From Lolium rigidum (Eukaryota > Streptophyta > Magnoliopsida > Poales > Poaceae): a stretch of 64,000 nucleotides of DNA. The notes under the pieces were generated by a model. That model did no database searches, had not been told where the DNA came from, and saw nothing but the letters and a program-made list of their open reading frames with translations. Positions 21,008 to 35,059 of the stretch are shown piece by piece. Numbering within the stretch: the stretch's first letter is position 1; each line of letters begins with the position of its first letter. The stretch lies in contig NC_061513.1 in assembly GCF_022539505.1 (NCBI RefSeq), positions 181,566,017 to 181,630,016 of the forward strand, read 5' to 3'. The translations under genes were made by a program, and so were the position numbers.

Positions 21008-24000
21008 ATGGCCTCCCATCCCCCCAACCCTGCCGACGCCGGCGACCCCGCAGGTTCCGCCCCCTCCTTCTCCCTCCCTCTCTCTCTGCGCGTTTGCTTG
21101 AGTGGACAGCTGCCTCCGCGCCGCGCCTGCGCGTCGCCGTCAACCTAGGGTTCTCGCACTTCCAGTTTACTAATCGTCGTTTCTTGGTCCACCTCTTCAT
21201 TTCCCGGCCATTTCGGTTCCTGTTCTGGCGTCATGATTCAGTCCTAGCTAGGGTTTTAGGACGGTACATGTAGCTGCTCCTCTTCGCAGCTTGCCGTTCC
21301 GCGCGTGTTGATGTACCCCAGACCGTAACCGGGGGGAGTTCGCTTCCTCTGATCAAAGATTTTAAGCAAGATAAGAGCATTACCTCTGATCAAGCAAGAG
21401 ACGAGCACTAGTTCCATGTGAAGTGATTAAACGGTGGTTTTTCTTTCTGTTCGATTCTGCTTTGGTTGACCGGAACAGCATCGATCTGTTTTCATTTACA
21501 GCCTGCTCTGCAGAGTTCATGTACCTGAGATACCGAACTTAGGTTTGCAAGTGATCCGCTTAATTTTCGATTGGTGCTGAATCTACGCTGCATCTAGTTA
21601 AGCTTAACGCCTTGGTCAGAAGTTCAGAACTTATTGTGTTGATCCACCTATGAACTGGAACTATCTGTCTTCTCCTTGTAACTCCACGAGCTGTCTTGCA
21701 GGAAATAATGCTGAGCTGCCATCTCTGCCCTTTCATGTTGTCACAAAACCTAGTCAGCTTCCAATTGAGTTTCTCGAGCCCTCTGCTGCCAAGAGGTTGG
21801 TGATTGGATTTGACTGTGAGGGTGTTGATCTTTGCCGCCATGGTGCTCTCTGTGTCATGCAGGTAAGCTGAACTGAATCTTATTGTAACTTGTTGTGTAC
21901 TTATGCGTTTCTACTGACTATTGATTTCAAGAAATTGGTTATGTGGTCTCTGTTATTACGATGCTTAGGCAAGACTTCTTTTGTTGGATTTTTCAGATTG
22001 CATTTCCTGATGCTGTTTACTTGGTCGATGCTATCGAGGGTGGAAAAGAACTAGTTGAAGCTTGCAAACCAGCACTTGAGTCAGATTATATCACCAAAGT
22101 TATTCATGACTGTAAAAGGGACAGTGAGGTGCCGAACTATGAAATTCTTAAATAATTGGTGGATTGAAAATGCCGCTTGCAAATTTTTCTCTTGACTAAC
22201 TGTTAAGATTGACAACCTATTATGCTGCAGGCACTGTATTTCCAGTTCGGCATTAAATTGCACAATGTTATGGATACACAGGTAATCACTCTACATATGT
22301 CCTATAATATAGCTGCATATTTAGTTGCTACCTGTGTAAGCAAATCAGTAATTTATATCTAGTATATGAATATGTAGTGTCTGTTGTTTCTCAGTTAATT
22401 TCTTTGGAATTGAAACATTATCATGAGCTTTGGACATTAAACTAGTACATGATTCTCCACCTTCCCAGAGATGAATGTGTTAATCACTAGAACCTCCGTT
22501 CAGAAATAAGTGGCTCAACTTTGTCTGAATATGGATGTATCTACACACTGAAATGTGTCTAGATACATCCCTATCTAGACAAAACTGATGATTTTATTGT
22601 GAATGAAGCATTCAATCATCACTTCCGTGTGCAGATCGCCTATTCTCTGATAGAAGAGCAGGAAGGGAAAAAGAGAGCATATGATGTTTACATATCTTTC
22701 GTGAGCCTTCTTGCTGATCCTCGTTATTGTGGTACTTACTACACTTCACTCTATTGAATTGTTCAGTTTTATGTGATTGGGAGAGAACCATTGTACATAT
22801 TATCTCTGCTTTGTTTTCTCATAGCATATAATGCTTGTTTATTTGTTGATGCCCTTTTCTTCTAAAAGGGAGTACACTTGTCGGCTCTCCTAATCCCCTT
22901 GGTGGTAGTTTACTTGTGCTGGCTTCCAAGTGCTGTAATCTTGGCATATATTCTAATGCATCCCCTTGCTGTTCTTTTCTCAGCCAAATCTGTTTTATAT
23001 CGTAAAGCATTGCCTTAAGAAATATTGGGTCATTTGTTTCCCTACAAAACAATTAAAAGAAACACACCTTACTTGGGGTTGCAGCTAGTGCTTTAACCTT
23101 GACGTATATGTCTTTCAACCTAAGTCTTGTTTTAGGCTTTAGCAGAAGTTCTGCATGATATGGTTGTAACTTGTAAGGTAGTCTATAATTCTTATTTCTG
23201 GGTGGTACCATGTCTTATCTTATATAGGTTGTGTAATTAATGCCAGTGTGATGAAGCTGCAATCTGTTTGTTCACTTCAATTAGAACACATGTTTTTAGT
23301 CAATTTGTTTTATGTGTCTCTGTCTTCAATTGGTTACTTATGTAATGCGCAAATAGTTTGCAAACATGTTTGAATCTTGCATAATGTAGGTAGGATGTGT
23401 TTGCGATCCCATATTAGGTGCCCTGAATGCACATGTTTAAGAATGCTGGCCATTAATATTGCTAATGCTTGAGATACTGTTTATTATTAGTAAAATACTG
23501 CTTTTGTACCTTTGTGCTCGTTTTAATTTAGTAGCAGTGTTGACATCTTGGTTGAGCTGCCCATTATACCATATTTGATGCTTAGACACCTGGTTATATC
23601 TTCTATATTGCTTGGCAAGAACTAGTTGGCTAACAGAGACGTTCATCTGACATGCTATTTAGGCTTGTGGTAAGGTGCATTTTCTTTCAAATTCTCAAGC
23701 TGAACCCCTTCACATAATGGGTTTCAGTCAAGTGTATTGTATGGGGTACAAGATTCACTGGGTTTGTAGTGAATTCAGTAGCCATGGAACTAATGTGTTG
23801 TGGTTCCATCACTCTTGTTAACGTTGTGCCGCTTCCGTCAAACATCATGACACCCTGTCATTTAATCCTTCCACTCTCAACACCATTGAGATATTCACTA
23901 ACTGTATGAAGGACTACAAGCTCCTTTTCTCTTGTGTTCTGCATTTGATTGATTGTGTGTTGTGATACTGTTATACTGTTTATGTAGGAATGCCATATCC

Positions 24001-26467
24001 TGAAAAGGAAGAAGTCCGTACTCTTCTAAGGCAGGTTAGCCACGTGATGAAAATTATAGGATTCCTGTTCAGATTTCCCATTGTACTGACATTATATTTT
24101 CTTGAATATAACATTTCATTCTAAATCAATGGATTTTGTAGGACCCAAACTTCTGGAAATGTAGGCCCTTGTCTGAAATGATGATTCGAGCAGCCACAGA
24201 TGATGTGCGCTTCCTTCTGAATATACATGAGAAAATGATGGAGAAATTAAGCAAAGTATCTTTATGGCGTCTGGCAGTTCGAAGTGAGCTATACTGTAGG
24301 TGCTTTTGCATAAATGACAACGAGCAGGCAGATTGGCCACCACTTCCTACTATCCCAGGTCAGTGTGTTCACATGTGTTTCCCCCCTTTCTGTTCAAAAC
24401 CGGGAAGCTTACTGTGTGGCCAGATCTATTTTCTATATGTATATATACCACTATATAGTGTACAAGCCATTGATATAACATAATATAGCGGTGGAGAGAT
24501 GGTGAATCCAAGCATTGTCAGCCGTGGTTTCATTAGATTCTGTGTCTGCCACATCATGCTTCTAGATTTATACACCGAAATGCACATATTTTTCCACCCT
24601 GCACATATTACTTCCGTCTGGAAATAAGTGACTCAGCTTTTGATGTATCTAGACGCATTTTAGTGTGTAGATACATCCGTATCAAGATAAAGTTGAGTCC
24701 CTTATTTTCAGACGCAGGTTGGTACTAAACTCCACTCCGGAGGTCTAAGATATCCACCCTCTAGAACTCCTGAGGGCTAAGATATCCACCCTCTAGAACT
24801 TATTTTGCCATCGTAGAAGTGACAGGAGCAACCTCCGCTTCGCACAGTGTTCCTTTTCTGCTTTATCTATAGTTTTTTTTTGCATTCATATGTTTTTCAC
24901 AGCTGTCGTGAGTCCTTAAATGCTCTCATGGCAATGTCCGCAACATGTTCTATATGTGAGGAAAGAAAATAAATATTACTAATGTTTTCAAAACGAAACT
25001 TAATAAACAGATGTGCCAAACACGTTTGGCTTAACTGATACATGTAGTTCTTCAGATCAATCTAAATCTGAGGCCTAATAATTGGGGTTGCTACATGGTT
25101 TAACATTATAGGTGCATTGTCTTCATATAAGCATGACTATACTAACATGTTATAGATGTCTTTGCTTTGCATTCTTTGATCCACTTAATAAAAAATTGAT
25201 ATTCTTTACATCAGGCTGTGTGCATCATTTTGATGCAGAGGCCAGGGTGTTCAACCTCCTTTTTGAAAAAAATCAACTCTTACAGAATTGGTAAAGCATT
25301 GTTCAGCTGTACAGAACATTTGTTCTAATTAATATCTCTCTATGCAGATGACATTGAAGCTGAAGTTCATGTTCCTGAAGTGGATATCCTTTCGCTCTTA
25401 AATGTGCCTCCTGGGAAAATGGGACGTGTTATTGGCAGAAAAGGATCATCAATAATGGCTGTGAAAGAATCTTGCAAGTAAACATCTTAAGTTTGATTCT
25501 TTATATGTCCCATGATATCTGTGCTGTGAAATCAGAATTGACGTTCTCTTGTTTATTTCACTCATATCTGCAGTGTTGAAATCCATATTGGTGGTTCAAA
25601 GGGGCCTCCAGATAGGGTAGGTTGAGCTTTATTTTCTATAGCTGATATAGTTATCACTGTATCATCATGCTCCACTGAATTTATTCAGCCTCCATGTTAA
25701 GTTGGTTGACAGCAATACCTGTAGTTTTTAGTGATATGACCTGTAGAGTATGAAAATTCTTCCCCTGTACTGATGCAGCCTCCTGGCTTAACAGCTGTAG
25801 CTACAGTTGCAGTTGTTGCCTGTTTGTTCAGTTACCAACAGGTTTTATTCGCTGTAGATTTTATCATTTTCAAGCATTGCTAAGCTTTGGGCATCATGTT
25901 GCTAACCCATTTCTGAAACGGAATTTTGTTCTTTGTTTTTTTTGTAACTTTGGAATATGGCTCTTTTAATATCACAAGCAGTACTTCACGCATATGCATG
26001 CCCCACTGCCTACTGCAATCAAATGTGACTTATCTTGAACCTGTCACGGACACGTATACCCAACTTCTGTCTAGATGATCACAGTACGGTGGTCTGATCT
26101 ATGGCCTGGATTTGTATGAAAATTTTCTATTCTGTTATGTTGTCACACTATTTACATGTCGCAATCATTACCCTTAAATTATTTCCAGCTGTTTGGATAT
26201 GCAAGCCAACACCTAGTGAGAAAAGAATTTCTGTTGGCACCTGCAGAAACATAGAGTCGTCTTTCTTTCTCCTGTCAATAAGCCTAAATTTAGTCACTCA
26301 ATCAAATGAACATATTCCTGATATTTTTTGCTATGATATCCTCGATTTCCTTGGCTGTACTAATCCCTATTTTACGTGCGTGGTTGATGTAGGTTTTCAT
26401 CATTGGACCAGTGAAGGAAGTCAGAAAGGCGGAGGCTATCCTGAGGGGCCGAATGCTGGAATTCTAG
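21008..26467 (+). CDS. 3'-5' exonuclease and KH domain protein, ten exons
   Basis: Exons: 21008-21053, 21702-21862, 21997-22128, 22231-22281, 22635-22731, 23988-24034, 24142-24358, 25348-25477, 25574-25616, 26393-26467. All introns are GT-AG, phases agree, and the total is 999 bp (332 residues). Residues about 25-215 form a DEDD 3'-5' exonuclease fold: Exo I is IGFDCEGVDL (D53, E55), Exo II is VIHDCKRDSE (D107, D111), and Exo III falls in RAATDDVRFLL. The expected Tyr of DEDDy enzymes is not seen four residues before the aspartate, so activity is uncertain. Residues about 265-332 are a KH RNA-binding domain with its GXXG loop (GRVIGRKGSS). The arrangement matches a conserved plant family (Arabidopsis At2g25910 type), so RNA processing or decay is likely but unproven. 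The start follows a GC-rich 5' UTR beginning after about 20870. Introns carry two MITEs. Confidence 0.94.
22490..22592. mobile_element. Stowaway-like MITE remnant in intron 4
   Basis: Begins CCTCCGTTCAGAAATAAGTGG, typical of Stowaway ends, with an internal stem GATGTATCTA...TAGATACATC. The right terminus is degraded. Confidence 0.6.
24608..24716. mobile_element. Stowaway-like MITE in intron 7
   Basis: Left end CTTCCGTCTGGAAATAAGTG and right end CTTATTTTCAGACG are inverted repeats, with an internal GATGTATCTA/TAGATACATC stem. About 109 bp. Confidence 0.72.
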
Positions 26468-27867
26468 ACAAACTTGTTCTGTGATATAGGATTCCGCTGC
26501 TCTATCTTGTAAAAACAAACATGATACAGAACTGCATGTGGTACTCTACCTTCTGGATCTCTGAACCTTTGACAAAATGAAATAAGAGTTGAAGGCAGCT
26601 CCTGCATCTCGATATTCATTATCTGCCAAGGTTTCCCAACCTGCAGTAGTGGGTTTTGGTCTCATGATGCGAAATGCTTGGTTCTTTCTTTGGCTTGTGC
26701 CAGGTGGTATATTAGAATGTATACCTGTGATTGATCTAATCTGGTGCCTGCCCATTTATCGTTACCTGGTCCAGTAGGGGGACGGGCAGAAGGAAGGTGG
26801 TGTGTCCTACTACCACCACCGTTAGGTCTGTTGCAAGAGATTGAGTTTGGAGATTTTGCCTTGAATGCTGATGGCAACACAGCGTCCGGGAGCAAAACTA
26901 GCTGAATTGAAGCGTGGGAGGTTCGTCCAGCGCCCACAGATGATCCATCAGCAGGATGGAAGCGTAAATTCAGACTCGGCAACAAATCGGATGGACCCCA
27001 GGCACGGCGATGGATGTGCCCTCTTCAGTCTCCAGGACCACCTCTTGTTAATTTCACTGTGCCCCTCGTGTGCTACTGCTATCAGTCGCCTCGTATCACT
27101 GTTGCCTACTCGTAGTCGTAGCAGTGTTCGTGTTTCGCTCCTCCTCAGCCTCCTCCTGGTTCTATCGCTTTCCTTCGAGTTTTCTCTCTTTCGGCTGATC
27201 GATGCATTGTCTTCTTTCGGCGTGTTACTCGTTGGAATGGTTTACTTATGGGGTTGCAAAAGCATAAGCACAGATCATAAGAAAAATGCGACGTGTACCG
27301 TTCGCTGTACGCGAGGATCTACAGCAGCACCAGGGAAGGTTGACGAATGCTGTCGGGATATATGCTGTTCACAATCCATGGCCGGCAAGTCATAGAGAAT
27401 TTTCCAATTCTGCGTCTGATCCTAGGATGGACGTCGCCGCACTTACCGGGGGCGAGAGCTGCGGCGGAGGCGGGTTAGACGATCGGGATCGGTCACCGGC
27501 CCCACGAGAGCGTGCAGGACGGCGACGGCGGCCCTGGACGCGTACGCGGAGACCGAAAACGACGGAGAGCCAGGCGCTGGCGCGTAGCGGCGGCGGATCG
27601 GTATCCCCGGCGGTGGCCCAGGTGTGTGTGCGGCCATGTGGGTCGTCCGTCATACGCTTGTGTATAACTCGCATGCCGCCGAGCGGCCGACGGCCACGCG
27701 ATGGCTACGGCGCCGCTTCGGTGGACGGTGGTCCAGCCCAGCCCCGGAAAATGACGCCGCCCCGCTCCGCTCCGCCGATTCGAAACGGTTCCATGTCTCT
27801 TGCCGGCCGGAGCACGGAGGAGGCCCGATTTATCAGCTCGCTGGACATGGCATGCGCTCACTGTGTG
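26468..27867. other. 3' UTR of the exonuclease/KH gene, then unassigned sequence
   Basis: 26468 to about 26800 is probably 3' UTR. From 26800 to 27400 there are open stretches without recognisable domains. 27410-27860 is CpG-rich and could be a first exon or promoter of an undetected gene, but no protein family was recognised on either strand. Confidence 0.4.
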
Positions 27868-28188
27868 TTTTTTTTTCCAAGCGACCCACCCAGAGGGGAT
27901 CGATTTTCATTACCTTTTGGATAACGAAAATACAAGTCAGAGTTTCTTGTTCAAACTAAACGAAAAGAGAAACAAAGCTGAGCCTATCCAAACCAAACGA
28001 CTATATACAGACTCCAGGAGCAACTACTGGAGAACATCAGTCTCACAGGAATGCAAGCCAGCAGACACAAAACACAAGTTTTTACAGCTACCAAAAGCTG
28101 ACAGCCTATCCCAGGAGGCCAAGAACCAACGACACCCACAACAAAAGCCTGAAGCACAACTAGTTTTAACCGCAACTGAACAGCACTT

Positions 28189-31100
28189 CTAATCATCCAA
28201 ATTGCCCGCGTCATCATCTTCTTTGTCTCCATCCACATCCATATCATCATCTTGTCGATTCATCAGGCGAGGAACATTGCTCACATCATTATCTCCACTC
28301 CTTCTATTCACCGTCCCAGCAGCCAGAGAAAGGAGAGCATCGGCGCCACGATTCAGCTGTGCAGCTTCCTCTGCAGAGTGAGCACCTGCCCAGTATTTCA
28401 TAAACACCACAGCATGATATATTAGATCAACAGGATTTTTTGGATAAATTTTCTCAAAACAAGCCTTATTACGCGCTTTCCATATAGCCCGACAAATAGC
28501 TGCCAGGCCAGCAATTTGAACATTGCGGCTAGCATTGGAATGAATTGGCATCCACCAAAAGTATTGTGCAAAGGACCCAGGTCGATTGTGGGCTCCAACA
28601 GCTGTCCCCACCATGCTCCACAGGAATTTTGCTGCAGTACAAGTAAAGAAGAGGTGTAGGATAGATTCATGTGTAAAACAGAACAAACACGATGGATTGC
28701 CTGTCCAGTTCCTTTTCAAAAGGTTATCTTTAGTTGCTATGGCATTGTGCCAAATGAGCCATAACCAGATTTTTATTTTCAGAGGGATTTTACTTTTCCA
28801 GAGATGCTTGAAGGATCTGTCTATGCCATTGCTGCAGAGTTTCTTGTATACACTTTTGACAGAAAATTGACCATTTTTTGTCCATTTCCAGCTGGGTCTG
28901 TCATGTATATCAGACAGGTTAATCTGCTGCAGAATACTGACAAGGCCACACCAAATTTCCATCAACCCAGCAGGTAGCCATCGTCTAAAAGAGAGTCTCC
29001 AGCCCATAGCTGAAGCAGCTGCCACTGTGATTTTCTGCTCATTACAAATATCAAACAGTTCTGGGAATTTGTCTTTCAGGGGAGTATGACCACACCATGC
29101 ATCACCCCAGAAGCTGGTCCTACATCCATTTCCAACAATCATCCTCCTTCCACAAAGGTAGATCTCTCTGATATAAAGCATGTCTGACCACAGGGGAGAG
29201 TCACCTTTCTTGTGTTTGGTGAAATAGATGCCAGTATTTCCCAGATATTTTTTCCTCATGAAATCTTGCCAAGGTCCTTCATCCTTTTCCAATTTCCACC
29301 ACCATTTGCACATCAAGCTAATATTGAATTTGTATAAATCTTTCACTCCCAGACCTCCTTTACACCTGGGTTTGCAAATCCATCTCCACTTGACAAAGTG
29401 ATACTTCTTCTTGTCTGCAGCTCCAGCCCAAAAGAAAGTCCTTATTGGCCTTGAGATATTTTCAATATTGGTTTTGTGTAATAACCTCATGGACATCCGA
29501 TAAACAAGCAATGTTGGATAAACATGCATCAATCTTGATTAATCTTCCACCAATAGACAAAGTGCTACCCATCCAACCTCCCATGCATTTCTTCACCTTA
29601 TCTTCTATGAACTGTAACTCTGCAACTGACAGCCTCCTGGCACTGACAGGGGTACCCAGATACTTGATAGGCCATTTTCCCTTCTGACAATTGAACAAAT
29701 CCACATAATCTTGTAACTTGTCAGGATCATCAAGCACCATCATGATTTCACTTTTATCAAAGTTAATTTTCAGACCAGACATTACTTCAAAAATGTATAA
29801 AAGCAGCTTCAAGTTTCTGGCTCCACCAAGGTCATCTTGGATCAGCAAAATGGTATCATCTGCATATTGCAAAATGGCAATGCCATGCTCCACCAAATTC
29901 TCAGCCAAACCTTTAAACAAGCCATTTTTCTGTGCATTCTCAATCATTTTAGACAAACCATTAGCTGCCATGTTAAACAAAAAGGGAGCAAAAGGATCCC
30001 CTTGTCTAACCCCTTTGAAACTGCCAAAATAAGGGCCCAGCACATCATTGATTTTAACACTAAGAGTCCCTTTAGATATTGCTTCTTTGATCCATATAAT
30101 CCACTTGTCACTGAAGCCTTTTTGTCTGCAACAGTCCAGTAAGAAATTCCAATTTACTTTGTCATATGCTTTCTCAAAATCAATTTTCAGCACTACCCCC
30201 TGAGTTTTCTTGTACTTAGATTCTCTCAGAATTTCCTGTAGCAGCATCACCCCATCTGTGATATATCTTCCTCTAATAAAAGCATTCTGACAAGGATGGA
30301 TAAGCTTCCCCATTAATGGTTCTACTCTGGCAGTCATGGTTTTGGTGAAAATCTTAAACAGCACTTGCAGTAAGCAAATAGGTCTGTATTTCTGAATGAT
30401 ATCTGCATCCTCTCCTTTTGGGATAAGAGTAATAATCCCATAATTAATTCTCTCCAGCCCAAAAGCATGCTTATGAAAATCATTGAACATCTGCAACAAA
30501 TCTGATTTGATAATACTCCAGCAGTGTTGATAGAATTCCACAGGAATTCCATCGGGGCCAATGACTTTGTTTTTTTCCATTTGGCAAATAGAATCATATA
30601 TCTCTTGTTCAGAGAAACTTTTATCAAGGCTAATTCTATCTTCTTCACTCAACTTTTCATTTTCATCCCGGATATCATCTCTCAATCGACCCCGGTATCA
30701 TGTACTTGGTCCAAAAGATTTTTGTAAAAGTTGGTAGCATGTTCTAAGAGAGCGGGGGTCCCTTGTATATTTTCGGACCCTTTTTTCAAGGAAAACATTG
30801 TCCTTTTTCTTTTATTGCCATTTGCAATTCTGTGAAAGTAACTGGTATTATTATCTCCATTCAGCAACCACTGTTCCTTTGATCTTTGTTGCCAAAAAGC
30901 CTCTTCTTTTTCCAGCAACTGCAGAAGTTCCTCCTGAATATGTATCTTTCTACAAGCTTGTTCAAAAGAAAGATTATCTTGCTCCTCCAACTCTTCCAAG
31001 GTGGCTAGTTCCAAATGCAAATCATGCTTTTTCCTCTTATCTCTTCCTCTAATATTTGCACCCCAACCTTTCAACTCACTTTTGATTTTCTTTAGCTTTA

Positions 31101-31932
31101 TCTGTACTTTTTCCAAGGAATTACAGGCTCTGACTGGCTGTCTCCAACTTCTTTCCACTCTAAACATGAAATCTTCCTCTGTCAGCCAACTTTTCTCAAA
31201 CCCGAAAGCTTTTTTCTTCAATTCTCTACCCTCCATGGTATCCACAATAATGGGATTGTGATCAGAGACATCTCTGGAAATTTTATGAACAGTTGCCAAT
31301 GGGAAAATGTCTTCCCAATCTGAAGTCCTCAAAAATCTATCAAGCTTTTCCAGAGTAGGGTTGATCTGATTATTTGACCATGTGTATTGGCCTCCAGACA
31401 TATCAATCTCCCTAAGATCATGAGCATTAATAATTGCATTAAACAAACTAGACCATTTATTCCTTCTCATCCCTTTATTTTTCTCAAAGGAGAATCTCAG
31501 AATATTAAAGTCACCTCCAATCAACATGGGCTTACTTTGATTACTGCAAACACCAGCCAATTCAGACAGGAACATTTCTTTATCATCCTCCTGTGCAGCC
31601 CCATATACAAACACTAAATCCCACTTACTCTGGATTTTCAAATCCTGCAGAGTCACCTTGATGAAAAACCTACCCATAACAGTATCAAGCACATCAAATC
31701 TGCTTTACTCGAAACCTCCAAGAATACCACCAGCTCTTCCAACAAATGGGATCCATCTCCAGGAAAATTTATTCAAAGGATTAATTTTCCTAAAAAAGAC
31801 TTGAGAATAATATTTTTTAATAGTTTCCTGCAAGCCAATAAAGTCTAACTGCTGCTCTCTAATAAAATCAGCCAAGAAGACACTCATCCCTTTCTTCCCC
31901 ACACCTCTGCAATTCATACTGGCACCAATCAT
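28189..31932 (-). pseudogene. LINE ORF2: endonuclease, reverse transcriptase, zf-RVT
   Basis: The N-terminus is an exonuclease-endonuclease-phosphatase domain (MNCRGVGKKG, LQET; later GGDFN near 31510 and SDHNPI near 31250). A stop codon at about 31705-31707 splits it. The RT follows (about 30685-29500) with MEKNKVIGPDG, KIDFEKAYDKVNW, GVRQGDP and an intact catalytic LQYADDT near 29865. The zf-RVT region (WKSKIPLKIKIWLWL, NPSCLFCF) ends at 28189 in an acidic tail. Frame changes lie near 30682 and near 29490. Three lesions separate it from an intact frame. It would nick target DNA and copy the LINE RNA if functional. Confidence 0.92.
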
Positions 31933-34900
31933 AGATATTTTGGATTTTTTCTTCTAACTCTGGGTCCAGTCATTATGCCACACTCAGGGTGACTATCAAT
32001 GACTTTCCCCTGGGCAGCACCAAAGCCAGACTGTGCCCCCAAAGACCTTGTCTTGTATCTTTTACTCTCCATAGATCTTTGAATTTTCTTTGCAGATTTC
32101 AGCTTTTTCCTGGTCCTCCTGGATATAACAGGAGTAAATTCTTCTTCCTCCTCATCTTCTTCACCAAAACCCAGCAACAACACCTGATTGGGCTCACCAG
32201 TCTGCATGTCTTCTTGTTCATTTTGCAACACTTGTGATTTACATTTCAAGTTATGCCTAGCTATCTCAAGATCTTTTATGTGATTGATATTTTCAAGTGT
32301 AAATGTACTAGGATCAACACCCATTTCAAGAGCTCTAGAGCAAATATCTTCATCATCTAAAATAGCAAAGGAATTAAAGGAATCAAGGTTTGTACCTGAG
32401 GTATCCCTTGTCTGATGTGTCCTGGTGCCATCCACCACCCTGGATGTGGCCCGAGGATGCCCGACATTTCTTGAGCTTGCCCTTGTAGGTTGCATAGGAT
32501 TCATAATATTGGACTCCATGTTCCTACCTTCACCACCGAAGTTACCTGCACTTCCTCCCGAGTTAATCCTTCCCGCATATCCTCCCGGAAATTTTCAGCT
32601 TCGAGCTGAGGGCCCTCCATAGGGATGACTACAGCTGTGTGTTCATGCTCTAAGGATGGGGCACCTAGAGCAAGGATTGCCCCCGAATAAACCCACCAGC
32701 ATTTTCCTCCTCCTGCAGCTCTTCTTCATTATCGGTACCATCATAATCAACCATGTCAATCAAACCATCATCGGCATTTTCTCGGACGAAGTTGTACTTG
32801 CTCTTCAATAATTGGTTCCATCATTTTTCGATACTTTTTCTGATGGGTGAACTGTTTGTCACTCCCACTCTTAACCAATTTACTCAGGAAGTCTTTAAAA
32901 CTGGCATCATTGGACATTGATGGTAAGCCAGTCTCTTCACACAATTTTTCTGGAGCCAGGGCAGCAACAACGCTTCTATGAACTTCCAACGGGGAGCCCG
33001 AATGTTGTTATGAGCACTATTCTCCATGATTCTGATTTCGGTAGAAGAGGATCCAGGATTGACGACGAGGGATCCCATGTGGATCCATAATATTTTGAAT
33101 TCTTGTAGCAAAAGAGTCAGAGACAGTGTCAGACAGACTAGAGGCACTTACCACCACCTCTTTACCTTTCTGAGGGCCACCTTGAAGAGCATTTTGATTA
33201 GAACTCTGAGTATGTCCACCTCTGGTTTCATTCTCCCTTATTTCGATAATTTCAGTCCCACCCCTTGCGGTATTTGCATTGCCATCATTGTTGGTCCTCT
33301 CGTCTTTTGGAGAGTTCGCATCTGTATCATCATTTGTATTCTCCACAGCGAAGCATAATATGTTGCGGGATTCGTGTTAGGATCAATCACCTCCCTAGTA
33401 AGCCGAAACTCATAAAATCCCTTCTTGATAGAGCCAATTCGGAACTTGGTACCGGTGCAGGATCCTGACAGCCAATTTTAGCTCGATGTAAGCAAAGTTC
33501 CCGAGATGATTCATATCAGAGCCAAAGGCAACCCAGCCATACTTGCAACATAGTAAGCAGTGGACTTATTTCTGTACTTCAAAGGAATTCCCTTTATTCT
33601 AAACCAAGCCTCTTCCATCACAGCAAACGGTTCAATGTCTCCAGCCCATTTCTCAATCTTGATAATTGTATCGGGGACAGTTTTCATGAAGAATTTGCCA
33701 AAATGGGACAATTCTTCAATGCACTTGGCATTAGGGAATCTAGTAATGTACTGGTTTTCAGCAGCAACCTTGACATAAAACCTCCATTTGTAACCCATGG
33801 AATCAGACCACACTCGAAACTCATGCTCCATATCTCCGAAGGTAGCTTCACCCCTAACCACAGTTATCTGTGCATAATTCAGCAGTTCAAGAGATTGTAC
33901 TTCTGCTTCCACATCAGGAATTACATAAAAACCTTGACCAAAGTCTGGGCTACCATAATAAGGTGCTTTGTATTCCCAGGGGTCCCTGTCCTGACAGATG
34001 CTAACATGGTGATTTTTTCCACAGTTCAAACACCCAACAGCAAACTCAGCCCTACAGTTCTGAAAAGGGAGAGTAGCAGGAACGACATTTCTATTACCTG
34101 TCGCCACCGATGGCAGTACAGAGGACCCCATCGGCGCAGCAGTAATAGTATTTGGTACAGCAGTGGAGCTAGGAGCAGATCTACCGAACTAGGACCGGGA
34201 GGATCAACAGGTCTAGTTGGGATTGCGGTACTTACCATTGTGGTCTGATGTGGAACTGAGGAAGATGGTGCAGTGGCGAAGGAATTCGAAGAAGAATCAG
34301 CCCGTGTTCCTGCCATCTCTTGCCTGTGAGCCCAACGATCTCTGTTGGAGTTGGTCTGATCTTCCTTACGTTGTCTCTCTGCAAGTGCCCGATCTCTTGC
34401 CGCCTTCTCCGTGATGCGTAGAGTCTCCGCACGACGGCGGTCTTCCTCCAGACGCCGTTCTTCACTGCGGCGACGGTCTTCCGATTGGCGTCTCAGCTCT
34501 GATTCTCTATACCGCTCCTCATCCCGCCTCCGATCTTCCTCTCTTCTTCTATCTTCTTCCCACCTTCTCTCATCTTCACGCCTCTCTTCTGCAGATCTGA
34601 ATCTGTTGTTGTAGGGGGCTCTCTGATACCCCGCGGCGGAGATCTACGGAAAGGACGGCGATCCATTCCCCCCACCAGGACTTGAGCAAAAGATCTGCGA
34701 TCTCCCGATCTCACTCCTTGCCAGATTTGCGGGGACGAGATCGGCGGAGCCGAAGATCTGGGAGGCTGTGGATCTCTCACGAAAACAACGCCACACACCT
34801 CCCTCGATCTAGGGTTTGCAAATGGATTGTATGTGGAGAGCCTCTGGATGCCTTGGCCTAAGGACTGCGGCAGTGGGCTATTGTGAACAGTATTGGGCTG

Positions 34901-35059
34901 CAACCCCAAACCCAACTGCTGAACGGACCTTCCCGCCATGGATCTGGGCTGTGGTGATTGTCCAGAATCAACCGAAGAAAACGTCTCCTCCACATGTACA
35001 CAGGACAGTGAAGGAAGCGCATCTGGAAACTGCGCCACCGGCTGTAACCCGACGAACAA
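31929..35059 (-). pseudogene. LINE ORF1: RNA-binding protein with zinc knuckle and DUF4283
   Basis: Discontinuous minus-strand frames. An N-terminal part starts near 35059. An Arg/Glu-rich, probably coiled-coil segment follows (RDEERYRESELRR, RRLEEDRRRAETLR, about 34530-34410). A zinc knuckle (CLNCGKNHHVSIC near 34020) and a DUF4283-like region (YVKVAAENQYITRFP, AWFRIKGIPLKYRN, 33780-33560) come next, then a Ser/Asn-rich linker. The last 196-residue stretch (32519-31929) is acidic then basic (GEEDEEEEEFTP, SRRTRKKLKSAKK). There are several frame breaks between 33510 and 32520. The stop codon overlaps the ORF2 start as ATGA. Confidence 0.75.

Noticed and set aside
26865..27924. Possible gene with a hydrophobic segment (LLLSLLLVLSLSFEF) and Arg-rich frames
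   Set aside because: No family recognised, no splice-supported structure found; the CpG-rich stretch is noted only as a possible promoter or first exon.
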